Shown piece by piece: positions 1 to 7,954 of a stretch of DNA of 64,000 nucleotides (position 1 is the stretch's first letter; each line of letters begins with the position of its first letter). This DNA comes from Xanthobacteraceae bacterium. Lineage in GTDB: Bacteria; Pseudomonadota; Alphaproteobacteria; Rhizobiales; Xanthobacteraceae. Below the pieces are notes generated by a model. The model was not told the origin of the DNA. It saw nothing but the letters and a program-made list of their open reading frames with translations, and did no database searches. The position numbers were made by a program, and so were the translations under genes. Location of the stretch: positions 124,001-188,000 of the forward strand of contig JALHLQ010000001.1 in NCBI GenBank assembly GCA_022844485.1. The letters run 5' to 3'.

Positions 1-1
1 G

Positions 2-304
2 GGGTCGCGGCGTCGCCAGCTTCTCGACGCGGAGGCCGGCGTCTATCGCTTTGATCAATTGATCGTGCTGCGGGCCACGCGGATGCCCGCCGTTCTGTTC
101 GAAGCAGGCTCGATCATAAACCGTGACGAGGAGCTCAAGGCGGGTTCCGGGGAGCGCCAAAGGCTGATCAGCGACGCCGCTGTCGAGGCCATCGCCGCGT
201 TTTGCGACGCGCGTTCTCCCGCCAGACGGCGCTCAGCCTCGGTCGCGAGCGCCGGCCGCGATACCCCGATCGAAACCGTCGCCCCGTCTGCAAACCCGCA
301 ATGA
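2..304 (+). CDS. N-acetylmuramoyl-L-alanine amidase, C-terminal part (5' truncated by window)
   Basis: The frame is open from base 2 with no start in the window, so the N-terminus lies upstream. The visible ~100 residues carry the pattern IVLRATRMPAVLFEAG followed by SIINRDEE, which matches the end of zinc amidases of the Amidase_3 family; the Glu in FEAG is the usual catalytic Glu of that family. These enzymes cut the lactyl-Ala bond between glycan strand and stem peptide in the periplasm. A tail of about 35 residues rich in Arg, Ser and Ala follows the domain and looks disordered. The stop overlaps the ATG of the next gene (ATGA at 301-304), so both wall hydrolases are probably translated together. 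The family call is firm; whether it acts in cell separation or recycling cannot be seen. Confidence 0.72.
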   Translation, partial: GSRRRQLLDAEAGVYRFDQLIVLRATRMPAVLFEAGSIINRDEELKAGSGERQRLISDAAVEAIAAFCDARSPARRRSASVASAGRDTPIETVAPSANPQ

Positions 305-1212
305 TTTCTCGCCGTCCTGCGTTGGACTTTGCGCTTGCGTCCTCATTGGCGATCACGCTCGTCTGGCTGGCCGGCCGCGCCCATGCACAAACGCGCCTGC
401 CTGAGAGCTTCGTCTATCTCCGCGGCCTCGACGGCACGATCGAGCAGGACATCCGCTACGCCTCGTATGACAACTTCGTCGGGCGGCCGCTCGCAGGATA
501 TGAAGCCGCCGAATGCATTCTCAAGCGAGAGGTCGCGGCCGCCCTCGGCGCCGTGCAGTCGGACCTGCGGGCATCAGGTTTGGGCTTGAAGGTTTACGAC
601 TGCTACCGCCCCCTTCGCGCGGTGAGGATGATGCTGGAGTGGACCCGGGACGGGCGTGCCGAAGGCCCGACAAAGCGTTTCCATCCGAGAATTGACAAGC
701 GCGCGCTGCTGGCCGGCTATCTTGCGGCCAACTCGCGGCATTCCGCCGGGACCGCCGTCGACGTCACCCTTGTCAAGCTGCCGGTTGCGGCGGCGCCCCC
801 TTTCGACCGCTTTGCGCGATACGGCCCCTGCACGGCACCGGCCGCGCAGCGCTCGCCCGACAATAGCGTCGACATGGGAACGGGCTTTGACTGTTTCGAT
901 GCAGAGAGCCGAACCTCCAGCCGCTCGGTTGGCGCCGAGCAGCAGCGCTGGCGCGCGCTATTGGCCGGCGCGATGGCCAAACGCGGGTTCAGAAACTATC
1001 ACCGCGAATGGTGGCACTTCGTGTACGCGAAGACAGGACCAGCCGCGTACTTCGATTTTCCGATCCGGCCGATGTCCGCAAAGGAGAAGATGAGCGAGGC
1101 TGTATCGGATCACAGGGATGAAAGGACGAGATACGCCGCCAGCATGACGGTGGTCCAGAACGCCATCCAACCCGTCGGCCACGTGCGCGCAAGGATTCCG
1201 CCCGGACCGTGA
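301..1212 (+). CDS. D-Ala-D-Ala dipeptidase, M15D (VanX/DdpX-like), exported
   Basis: A zinc dipeptidase likely hydrolysing D-Ala-D-Ala in the periplasm. The start at 301 is chosen because it overlaps the previous stop and gives a clean signal peptide (residues 1-29, ending GRAHA); a longer frame from 202 would lie inside the amidase gene. M15 landmarks are present: YRPLRAVR around residue 102 (Arg for transition-state binding), the zinc motif SRHSAGTAVD with His147 and Asp154, and the motif EWWHF with catalytic Glu236 and zinc ligand His239. The folded domain ends near FDFPI; the last ~45 residues overlap, tail to tail, the 3' end of the antiporter gene on the other strand and are probably a nonconserved extension. 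Its partnership with the amidase suggests peptidoglycan turnover; there are no van regulatory genes, so vancomycin resistance is not implied. Confidence 0.85.
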   Translation: MISRRPALDFALASSLAITLVWLAGRAHAQTRLPESFVYLRGLDGTIEQDIRYASYDNFVGRPLAGYEAAECILKREVAAALGAVQSDLRASGLGLKVYDCYRPLRAVRMMLEWTRDGRAEGPTKRFHPRIDKRALLAGYLAANSRHSAGTAVDVTLVKLPVAAAPPFDRFARYGPCTAPAAQRSPDNSVDMGTGFDCFDAESRTSSRSVGAEQQRWRALLAGAMAKRGFRNYHREWWHFVYAKTGPAAYFDFPIRPMSAKEKMSEAVSDHRDERTRYAASMTVVQNAIQPVGHVRARIPPGP

Positions 1213-2792
1213 TACTGCCGGACTAACAATGCAATGCTGCGCGCTCCGCTCGTGCCGGCGTTCTGAGTGAGGTTCCAAGCGCGCTCATATGTCCGGTCGA
1301 AGGATTGCGCGAGCACCACGCCGAGTCTTCTATAGAGCCAGTCCACATCGAGCGTAATGGTGAGCGTCCGCTTCAGCCAGTCGAGCATGAGGAAGAACGC
1401 AAGCCCCGAGAACAGCAGAAGCTGCAGTTGGGAGATCACGTGGCTTGCAGTGTACGGCACAAAACTGACAGGGAACGGAAGGATTGCGTAGAGCACGCCG
1501 GGAAAAACGCCGAAACCGATGCAGAGCGCAGCGAACAGGAGCATCGCCGCTCGCATGTTCCACGGAGGATCGGTCGGGCGCAGCCCGCAATCCCGCTGGA
1601 AGAACACGAACCACGGAAACTTGATGCCGGCATGCAGAAATACGCCGGCCGAGGCGGCAGCAAGCAGGTACCAGACGATGTCCAGATGCTGAAGTCCGGC
1701 CGCTTCCGAAATCATCGACTTCGAGATGAAGCCTGAGGTCAGCGGAAAGGACGAGATCGAAAGAGCTCCGACAATGCCGCAAACCGCCGTCAGCGGCATC
1801 GTGCGGTAAAGGCCTCCGAGATCACTGCATTTGCGCCGTCCGGTCATGAAGAGAACCGCCCCCGCCGACATGAGCAGCAGCGCCTTGTAGATGATGTGCG
1901 TGAAGGCGTGCGCGGCGGCGCCGTTGAGCGCCATCTCCGTGCCGATGCCGACCCCGACCACCATGAATCCGACCTGATTGACGATCGAGTAGGCAAGGAT
2001 GCGCCGCATGTCGTTCTCGAGAATCGCGTAGATGATCCCGTAGAACACCATGAACAGACCGACATAGATCAGGATCTCTGCCCCCGGGAAGCCGCGCAGC
2101 AGAACATAGACCGCCGTTTTCGTCGTGAAGGCGGATAAAAATACCATCCCGCTCCAGGAGCTTTCCGGATAGGCATCCGGCAGCCAGGCCGAGAGCGGCG
2201 GCGCGCCGGCATTGATCAGGAAGCCTGCCAAAATCAGCCAAGCCGAGGCGGTTCCAAGCGTCATCTTGTCGAACACGATCGAACCGGTCATCGCGACATG
2301 CCCGGCGATCCCAGCCATCAGCAACGCGCCGCCGAGCAGATGGATCACCACGTAACGCAATCCTGCGTCGCGTGCTGACGGGCCGTTGCTCCAGACGACA
2401 AGCGTCGAGGCGATCGCCATGAACTCCCAGAAGATGAAGGTGGTGATCAAGTCGCCCGCGAAGGCGACGCCAATTGCGCTGCCGGCATAGCAGAACGCTG
2501 CCGCAAGCTCGACGACCCGCGCCTGATTCAGCGCAAACAGTCCGCCAGCAAACGCCATGATTGCGAACACGGTGGCGAACAGGCGCGACAGCGCATCGCC
2601 TTTGACGAGGGCAAGCTCGTATCCCAGGAACGGTGCGGAGAGCACCACGCCGTCAGGCACCTGCCACACGAGATAAAGCGTCACGAGCGGCAGCCCGAGA
2701 AGCGCAAAGGCGCGCAGCCGCTCGGAGAGCAGCGGCAAGAGCAGCCCGCCGAGGACCAGCACGATGAAAGGCGGGAATGCGCTAGCCGTCAT
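1110..2792 (-). CDS. Mrp/NuoM-like antiporter subunit, third D-type copy (degenerate)
   Basis: A ~14-helix membrane protein of the proton_antipo_M family, 560 residues, longer than the ~500 usual for MrpD because of a C-terminal extension. It is the last gene of the minus-strand antiporter operon; its ATG overlaps the stop of the 81-residue gene by 11 bases. The TM5-type glutamate (FIFWEFMAIAS) and the TM8-type lysine (TTKTAVYVLLR) are present. The lysine that precedes PLHxWLP in the two sister subunits, needed for proton transfer in NuoM and MrpD, is Asn here (INAGAPPLSAWLP), and the following His is Ser. This copy may therefore be structural or carry altered ions. Its 3' end overlaps the dipeptidase gene by 103 bases. 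Confidence 0.8.
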   Translation of the reverse strand: MTASAFPPFIVLVLGGLLLPLLSERLRAFALLGLPLVTLYLVWQVPDGVVLSAPFLGYELALVKGDALSRLFATVFAIMAFAGGLFALNQARVVELAAAFCYAGSAIGVAFAGDLITTFIFWEFMAIASTLVVWSNGPSARDAGLRYVVIHLLGGALLMAGIAGHVAMTGSIVFDKMTLGTASAWLILAGFLINAGAPPLSAWLPDAYPESSWSGMVFLSAFTTKTAVYVLLRGFPGAEILIYVGLFMVFYGIIYAILENDMRRILAYSIVNQVGFMVVGVGIGTEMALNGAAAHAFTHIIYKALLLMSAGAVLFMTGRRKCSDLGGLYRTMPLTAVCGIVGALSISSFPLTSGFISKSMISEAAGLQHLDIVWYLLAAASAGVFLHAGIKFPWFVFFQRDCGLRPTDPPWNMRAAMLLFAALCIGFGVFPGVLYAILPFPVSFVPYTASHVISQLQLLLFSGLAFFLMLDWLKRTLTITLDVDWLYRRLGVVLAQSFDRTYERAWNLTQNAGTSGARSIALLVRQYHGPGGILARTWPTGWMAFWTTVMLAAYLVLSSL

Positions 2793-3027
2793 AATATCTG
2801 TCCGAACGTTTGAGGATCTTGCCCAGAACCGTTGCGAAGGCGATCAGCCCGACGCAACTCAGAAAACCGAACCAGGCGCTAAAACCGAACGTCCCGTCCA
2901 ATCCAAAATGCGGATGATGCTCGATAAGAAAATCCATCAGCACGAGCGCGCCGAGCGCTGCGATGAACGCGGTCCAAAGCCGCTTGATGGTGCTCGTTCG
3001 GGCAAGCCAATGGTCGTCGATGGTCAC
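2782..3027 (-). CDS. small membrane protein of the antiporter operon, function unknown
   Basis: An 81-residue protein read from a GTG start at 3027 that overlaps the preceding stop (GTGA), a sign of translational coupling; an upstream in-frame start at 3129 would lie inside the neighbour and is rejected. Two hydrophobic helices are visible, WTAFIAALGALVLMDFLIE (about residues 12-30) and a segment around AWFGFLSCVGLIAFATVLG (about 46-64), joined by a His/Gly-rich loop (HHPHFGLDG) and followed by a charged tail KRSDRYYDG. I do not recognise it as a standard Mrp or Mbh subunit. Lying between two D-type subunits and coupled to both, it is probably a small accessory subunit that fills an interface in the membrane complex. 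Confidence 0.6.
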   Translation of the reverse strand: MTIDDHWLARTSTIKRLWTAFIAALGALVLMDFLIEHHPHFGLDGTFGFSAWFGFLSCVGLIAFATVLGKILKRSDRYYDG

Positions 3028-4493
3028 CGTTCGATCATCCTGGTCGCGAGCGCATACGGCACGTTCGGCATAAAGAAGAGGATTACCGTGGCGGTCGCCG
3101 TGATGGCGATTGCGAACAGAATGGGCCACGGCGCCTCGCCAATGCTGTGCTCATGCCCGTCGCCGACAGGCTCGGCAAAGAAAGCGCGAAACACGATCGG
3201 CAGAAAATAGGCGGCGTTCAAAATCGTGCTAACGATCATGACAAGAAGGGCGAGCCAATTCCCGCTTTGCATGGCTCCGCTCAGCATCAGCCATTTGCCG
3301 ATAAACCCTGCTGTTGGGGGGAGCCCGATCATCGCCAAGGCGCCAATTGCAAAAGCGCCCATGGTCCATGGCATTCGTCGCCCAATGCCATCCAATTGGC
3401 TGATCTCCGTCAGGTGCGAGACGGTGTAGATGGATCCTGCTGCGAAAAAAAGCGTGATCTTGCCCACAGCGTGAGCGGCCAGATGCATCGCCGCGCCGAT
3501 GACGGAAATTGGTGCGAGGACAGCGAGGCCGAGAATGACGTAGGAAAGTTGCGATACTGTCGAGTAGGCAAGCCGGCGCTTCAGATTGTCTTGCCGAAGC
3601 GCGGCGATCGAAGCTGCGATGATCGTGGCCCCCGCGACAACCGTAAGCCACGTGGACTGCCCGAGCGTGCTCATCGTGTCGACACCGAAAATTCCGATCC
3701 CGACTTTAAGAATGGTGAAGACGCCGGCCTTCACGACGGCGACGGCGTGGAGAAGGGCGCTCACTGGGGTCGGCGCCACCATGGCCGCCGGCAACCAGAA
3801 GTGCAGCGGCATTACAGCGGCCTTTCCGACGCCGAAAACGTAAAGCGCAAGAAGCGCACCCGCGAGCGGCGCATCCACTTTGTTGGCAAGAATGCCGCCA
3901 GGAGCAAAATCGAGTGTGTCGGCAATGAGCCACGTCGCGATGATCGCCGGCAGGAACAGGAAGAGCGACGTTCCGAGCAGCATGAGAAGGTAGATGCGGC
4001 CCGCGCGAATAGCATCGCCGCCTCCCTTGTGCGCAACGAGCGGGTAGGTCGACAGCGTCAGCATTTCGTAGAAGAGAAAAAGCGTAAACAGATTCTGCGC
4101 GAAAGCAATCCCGATCGTGCTGCCCAGAGCGACAGCAAAACAGACGTAGAATCTGGTTTGATGCGGCTCCTTGTTCGCGCGCATATAGCCGATCGAATAG
4201 ATCGAATTCACAATCCAAAGACACGCTGCGACAAGCGCAAACAGCATACCCAGCGGCTCGACTCGGAATGCGAGCGCGAGCCCTGGAGCGACATCGATGG
4301 CGTGAAGTCCGGGTCTCGCTCCATTCATCACCGGTCCGAGAAGTGCCAGCACGGTCCCGCAAAGCACGATGGCCGAGACGAGCGTCACGCCTTCCCGAAT
4401 GTTCGGTGCGTTCCCAAACAGGGGAATCGCCAATGCGCCGACAAAAGGCGTAAGCAATGCAAGAGCGACGAGGCTTTCGGGCGAGGACACCAC
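3024..4493 (-). CDS. Mrp/NuoM-like antiporter subunit D, second copy
   Basis: A 489-residue polytopic protein of the proton-conducting antiporter family that NuoL/M/N and MrpA/D share. Key charged helices are intact: FLFYEMLTLSTYP (TM5 Glu), GVGKAAVMPLHFWLP (TM7 Lys) and AVAVVKAGVF (TM8 Lys). The broken-helix region LAAHAVGKITLFFAAG is also typical. It follows the first D copy after one intergenic base and overlaps the small membrane protein by four bases. It should form one of three lateral ion-translocating modules in the complex. The ion (Na+ or K+ against H+) cannot be read from sequence. Confidence 0.85.
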   Translation of the reverse strand: MVSSPESLVALALLTPFVGALAIPLFGNAPNIREGVTLVSAIVLCGTVLALLGPVMNGARPGLHAIDVAPGLALAFRVEPLGMLFALVAACLWIVNSIYSIGYMRANKEPHQTRFYVCFAVALGSTIGIAFAQNLFTLFLFYEMLTLSTYPLVAHKGGGDAIRAGRIYLLMLLGTSLFLFLPAIIATWLIADTLDFAPGGILANKVDAPLAGALLALYVFGVGKAAVMPLHFWLPAAMVAPTPVSALLHAVAVVKAGVFTILKVGIGIFGVDTMSTLGQSTWLTVVAGATIIAASIAALRQDNLKRRLAYSTVSQLSYVILGLAVLAPISVIGAAMHLAAHAVGKITLFFAAGSIYTVSHLTEISQLDGIGRRMPWTMGAFAIGALAMIGLPPTAGFIGKWLMLSGAMQSGNWLALLVMIVSTILNAAYFLPIVFRAFFAEPVGDGHEHSIGEAPWPILFAIAITATATVILFFMPNVPYALATRMIER

Positions 4494-4494
4494 G

Positions 4495-5988
4495 TCACTT
4501 GATCCCTTCGAGCAGGAAACGGGCGGCGACGCCTGCGATTCCCGCCGTCCACGTCGTGTCGATGCCGAAGAAGACGATGGCCGCCGACAGCACGACCATC
4601 GGCATCAGCATCATAAATGGCGGATCGTTCGCGTGCGCCATCTTCGCCGAAGGCTCTCGCATCCAGGCGATCTCGAGCACACGGCCGACATAAACAATCG
4701 CAACGAGCGAACCCGCTACGATCATGAACAGAATGACCCACCAGCCACGATCGAGCGCGCCGACTCCGAGATACCATTTCGAAATAAAGCCGGCCGTGCT
4801 TGGCGTCCCTACCAGACCAAGTCCGGCGATCGTGAAGGCTCCGACGGTGACCGGCATCTTGCGGCCGACGCCCGCGAGCTCGGCGATCTGTACCGTGCCG
4901 GTCCGATAGAAGATCGCGCCGATGGCCAGGAACAACGTCGCCTTCATCAGCGCGTGATTGACGATATGGACGAGTCCGCCGGTAAGTCCTGCCTGGTTGG
5001 CAAGCCCGATGCCGAGCGTGATATAGCCGATTTGGGCGACCGACGAATAGGCCAGCATCCGCTTCAGGTTTGTTTCGAACACCGCGATCAATGATGCGAT
5101 CAACATCGCGGCAAGCGAGAGGGCAATGATGATTTCGGTGATCGGCAAGGCTCGAAAATCGATGGCGACACCGAATATCGAGAAGAAAAACCGCACGAGG
5201 AGGTAGATTGCGACCTTGGTCGCACTCGCTGACAGGAAAGCCGTTGCCCATGAGGGAGCGTAGGCGTAGGCGTTCGGGAGCCAGGTATGCAAAGGAAACA
5301 GTGCGAGCTTCAGGCTGACTCCGACCGTGACAAATGCCAGCGCAGCGATAACGGTCCGGGAATTGTCATCCCAAGTCGGCCCGAGCCTCGCTGCCATGTC
5401 GGCCATGTTGAGCGTGCCGGTGAGCAGGTAGAGAAGACCGATGCCGATGACGTAGAAGGTCGCTCCAATGGTGCCCATGATCAGATACTGGAACGACGCC
5501 AGGATCGCGCGGCGGTCAGGGCCGAGCGCAATCAGCACGTAGGTGGAAAGCGATGAAATCTCGAGGAACACGAATGCGTTAAAAGCGTCGCCTGTGACAG
5601 CGATGCCGAGCAGCCCGGTCAGGCACAGGAGATACATGCAGTAGAACCAGGCTTGCCGGCTTTCCTCGATCTCGAATGCGATCGAGCGACGGGCGAACGG
5701 CATCATGACGGCGCCGACCGAGGACACGAGCATAAGAACGAATCCATTCAGCGCGTCCACTCGATATTCGATGCCCCACGGCGGCTCCCAGCCGCCGAGG
5801 TGGTACGAGAGCGGGCCGCTGGAGAGCACTTGCCACAGCATCGCGCCGGCGACGAACGGCATGATCCAGCTGACGAGAAGCGCCAGCGCGAACGCGCTCG
5901 ATCCGCGACGCAAGAACGCTGCGAGCAGGGCACCAATCAATGGGAGGATAACCTGCAGCGCCGGGAGATGTGGCCAGGCGGCGTTCAT
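4495..5988 (-). CDS. Mrp antiporter subunit D (first copy)
   Basis: A 497-residue membrane protein of the same family, closest in pattern to true MrpD/MnhD/MbhH: VFLEISSLSTYVLIALG (TM5 Glu), SLKLALFPLHTWLP (TM7 Lys), SASATKVAIYLLVR (TM8 Lys) and VNHALMKATLFLA in the discontinuous helix. Position right after the C subunit also fits MrpD. The ATG at 5988 overlaps the stop of the upstream gene by four bases. It is predicted to translocate H+ and/or Na+ in the inner membrane. Confidence 0.88.
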   Translation of the reverse strand: MNAAWPHLPALQVILPLIGALLAAFLRRGSSAFALALLVSWIMPFVAGAMLWQVLSSGPLSYHLGGWEPPWGIEYRVDALNGFVLMLVSSVGAVMMPFARRSIAFEIEESRQAWFYCMYLLCLTGLLGIAVTGDAFNAFVFLEISSLSTYVLIALGPDRRAILASFQYLIMGTIGATFYVIGIGLLYLLTGTLNMADMAARLGPTWDDNSRTVIAALAFVTVGVSLKLALFPLHTWLPNAYAYAPSWATAFLSASATKVAIYLLVRFFFSIFGVAIDFRALPITEIIIALSLAAMLIASLIAVFETNLKRMLAYSSVAQIGYITLGIGLANQAGLTGGLVHIVNHALMKATLFLAIGAIFYRTGTVQIAELAGVGRKMPVTVGAFTIAGLGLVGTPSTAGFISKWYLGVGALDRGWWVILFMIVAGSLVAIVYVGRVLEIAWMREPSAKMAHANDPPFMMLMPMVVLSAAIVFFGIDTTWTAGIAGVAARFLLEGIK

Positions 5989-6353
5989 TCCTCGCCGTCC
6001 TTGCCGAATATCTCGTCTTCTTCGACCGTCCCGTAAGCTTCGTTGATGCGAACGGCGAGCGCGAGGCCTAGCGCAAGCGTCGCGACGCCGACCACAATGG
6101 CCGTGAGGATGAGGACGTGGGGCAGGGGATTTGAATAGACCGTGAAAGCCGGATCGATGATCGGTGCCGTGCCGCCGATTATTTTTCCCGGCGCGATATA
6201 GAGCAGGTAGACGGAGGTCTGGAAAACGGATAGCCCGATCAGCTTCTTGATCATGTTGCTGCGCGCCACCACGATGTAGAGGCCCGCCATCATCAGGAAG
6301 ATGGTCACCGCGTAATTGTAGTGCTCAATGAACGTGATTACGGTCTGCATCAT
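5985..6353 (-). CDS. Mrp antiporter subunit C (NuoK-like)
   Basis: A 122-residue, three-helix protein homologous to NuoK/MrpC. The start is set at ATG 6353 (or the adjacent ATG at 6350), since the stop of the B-type subunit overlaps here; a longer frame to 6572 would run through the neighbour. MrpC/NuoK features are NMIKKLIGLSVFQTSVYLL in helix 2 and the sequence NPLPHVLILTAIVVGVA in helix 3, which is highly characteristic (DPLPQALVLTAIV in the second Mrp cluster). The C-tail is acidic (EEDEIFGKDGEE). It would sit against subunit D in the membrane. Confidence 0.88.
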   Translation of the reverse strand: MMQTVITFIEHYNYAVTIFLMMAGLYIVVARSNMIKKLIGLSVFQTSVYLLYIAPGKIIGGTAPIIDPAFTVYSNPLPHVLILTAIVVGVATLALGLALAVRINEAYGTVEEDEIFGKDGEE

Positions 6354-6766
6354 CGCCCGCGTTCGACGAAAGCGTAGAACAAAGCCGTTATCGTGCCGGA
6401 AACAGTGATTAAGACGCCGGTTTCGACAAGAAAGATTCCAAGCTCGCGGCCGTGCGCAGGATTCTGCGAGAGGACAGAATAATCGAGATAGTTTTTCCCG
6501 AATATAAGGCCGGCCAGCCCCGTGCAAGCATAGATGAGCACGCCAAGCGGTACCATCCGCTGCACCAGCCACTGCGGCGCGATACGCCGGGCGGCGTCAA
6601 GTCCGAAAACGATTGCAAGGAGGATGATCGCGCCACCTGCAATGACCCCGGCCTGGAAGCCGCCGCCCGGACCAGATTCGCCATGAAATTGAACATAGAA
6701 AGCGAAAAGTAGGATGAACGGCAGAATCAGCTTGGTGCCGACTCTGAGAACGACGTTCAGTTTCAT
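6350..6766 (-). CDS. Mrp antiporter subunit B (MnhB/MbhF-like)
   Basis: A 138-residue, four-helix membrane protein of the MnhB family. The signature HGESGPGGGFQAGVIAGGA in the first hairpin is the family hallmark (compare HNLPGGGFIAGL in the second cluster's MrpAB). Here the B domain is a free protein, whereas in the second Mrp cluster it is fused to MrpA. It overlaps the genes on both sides by four bases. Role: structural subunit of the cation/proton antiporter. Confidence 0.85.
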   Translation of the reverse strand: MKLNVVLRVGTKLILPFILLFAFYVQFHGESGPGGGFQAGVIAGGAIILLAIVFGLDAARRIAPQWLVQRMVPLGVLIYACTGLAGLIFGKNYLDYSVLSQNPAHGRELGIFLVETGVLITVSGTITALFYAFVERGR

Positions 6767-7308
6767 TGCGGCGCTTTCTTAGGATTCGGCTTGCCTCGGG
6801 GCCGTCTGCCACGCAAGAGCAACATTACGCCGATGCCGGCCGTGAAAATGACCGTCGTCTCGCCAAGAGTGTCGTAGCCGCGATAGTCGGCGAGAATCGA
6901 CGTGACGACGTTTGGGACGTTGGTTTCCTTGATGGTTTGAGAGAGATAGCGTGGCACAACATGCTTATGAATCACGGCATCGGGCGTTCCGAATTCCGGC
7001 AACTGCAGGGTGCCCCATACGAGCACTGCGCCGGTTCCGATTGATACGAGAAGAGGGATCACGTTCGGCCGCACCGGGCGCATTTCGGTCGTCTTGATCA
7101 GGTGCAGTGTCGCCAACAGAATGACGGTCGACACGCCAGCGCCGACCGATGCCTCGGTCATCGCCACGTCGACCGCGTCCAGCGCGATCAGCACGCTCGC
7201 CATCAGGAAACTATAGACGCCGGCCAGGATCACCACGCCGAAAAGATTGCGCTGGCGTACGATCGCAATGGTTACGACCGCGAGCAGCGTCAGAAGCACC
7301 ATGTTCAC
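6763..7308 (-). CDS. MbhD/MbhE-like subunit (DUF4040 plus MrpA C-terminal domain)
   Basis: A 181-residue membrane protein that corresponds to the C-terminal part of MrpA split off as its own gene. Residues ~1-75 match DUF4040/MbhD (ALDAVDVAMTEASVGAGVS), the helix bearing the conserved Glu. Residues ~80-165 match MbhE, ending in ILADYRGYDTLGETTVIFTAG, the same motif as VDIRGFDTFGEI in the full-length MrpAB of the second cluster. No NuoL-like MrpA N-terminal half is encoded in this operon; the extra D-type copies may replace it. This split arrangement is known from archaeal Mbh/Mbs/Mrp complexes. Confidence 0.82.
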   Translation of the reverse strand: MNMVLLTLLAVVTIAIVRQRNLFGVVILAGVYSFLMASVLIALDAVDVAMTEASVGAGVSTVILLATLHLIKTTEMRPVRPNVIPLLVSIGTGAVLVWGTLQLPEFGTPDAVIHKHVVPRYLSQTIKETNVPNVVTSILADYRGYDTLGETTVIFTAGIGVMLLLRGRRPRGKPNPKKAPQ

Positions 7309-7313
7309 CGCGG

Positions 7314-7676
7314 CTACAATGAGCTTCCTCCCGCGTCTATTTTAGCCGTCGGCAGGCCGCGGCCCCGGCGATCTTCCGTCAAAGTCGGTTCGACTCGCTC
7401 ATGAAGACAGGCTTGCGCCAGCGCGTGCGTCACGACAGGACTGACAAAGAAGAACAATCCGAGAAGCATCAAGAGTTTTAGCGCCACGAGGCTAAAGCCG
7501 GTTTGCAGCAGCATTCCAAGCACAAGAAAGCCTACACCGAGGGTCTCGGTGACGCTTGCCGCATGCATGCGCGTGAAGACATCCGGCATGCGCAGGAGCC
7601 CAAGCGCTCCGACAAGGGTGAAGAATGAGCCGGCGGCGAGCAGCAACCAACTCGCGAGATCGATGATTGAAATCAT
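7314..7676 (-). CDS. Mrp antiporter subunit G
   Basis: A 120-residue protein with three membrane helices and the MnhG/PhaG signature GALGLLRMPDVFTRMHAASVTETLG. The ATG overlaps the stop of the F subunit by four bases. The C-terminal ~25 residues (RVEPTLTEDRRGRG...) are hydrophilic and probably cytoplasmic. It is a small structural subunit of the antiporter complex. Confidence 0.87.
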   Translation of the reverse strand: MISIIDLASWLLLAAGSFFTLVGALGLLRMPDVFTRMHAASVTETLGVGFLVLGMLLQTGFSLVALKLLMLLGLFFFVSPVVTHALAQACLHERVEPTLTEDRRGRGLPTAKIDAGGSSL

Positions 7677-7954
7677 CCCATCTCATCCTCATCCACGTCA
7701 TAGGCGAGATCGCCATGCCGGAAAAACTTTAGCACCGCGAGCGTGCCAATCAGATTGAGCAGGCCATAAGTCAGGCCGATGTCCAGAAATTCTGGACGCT
7801 CGGTAAGGAAACCGATCGCGGCGAGCAGCAGGATTGCCAACGTGCCGACCGCATTTCCGGCGAGCACGCGGTCAAAAATCGTAGGCCCTTTGATTGCACG
7901 CAGAATCGCAAACAAGAGAGCGACGAGGATTGCGACGACCGAGACGGTGAACAT
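7673..7954 (-). CDS. Mrp antiporter subunit F
   Basis: A 93-residue, three-helix protein. The start ATG at 7954 shares one base with the upstream stop (TGATG). Family features are RAIKGPTIFDRVLAGNAVGT after helix 1 and GLTYGLLNLIGTLAVLKFF in helix 3, matching MrpF/MnhF (compare GPEAADRILALDTLVIN in the second cluster). The tail is acidic, DVDEDEMG. Confidence 0.87.
   Translation of the reverse strand: MFTVSVVAILVALLFAILRAIKGPTIFDRVLAGNAVGTLAILLLAAIGFLTERPEFLDIGLTYGLLNLIGTLAVLKFFRHGDLAYDVDEDEMG

Noticed and set aside
301-1212. Vancomycin resistance gene vanX
   Set aside because: The fold matches but the protein is exported and lies beside an amidase, with no vanHA or VanRS partner; wall turnover is the simpler role.
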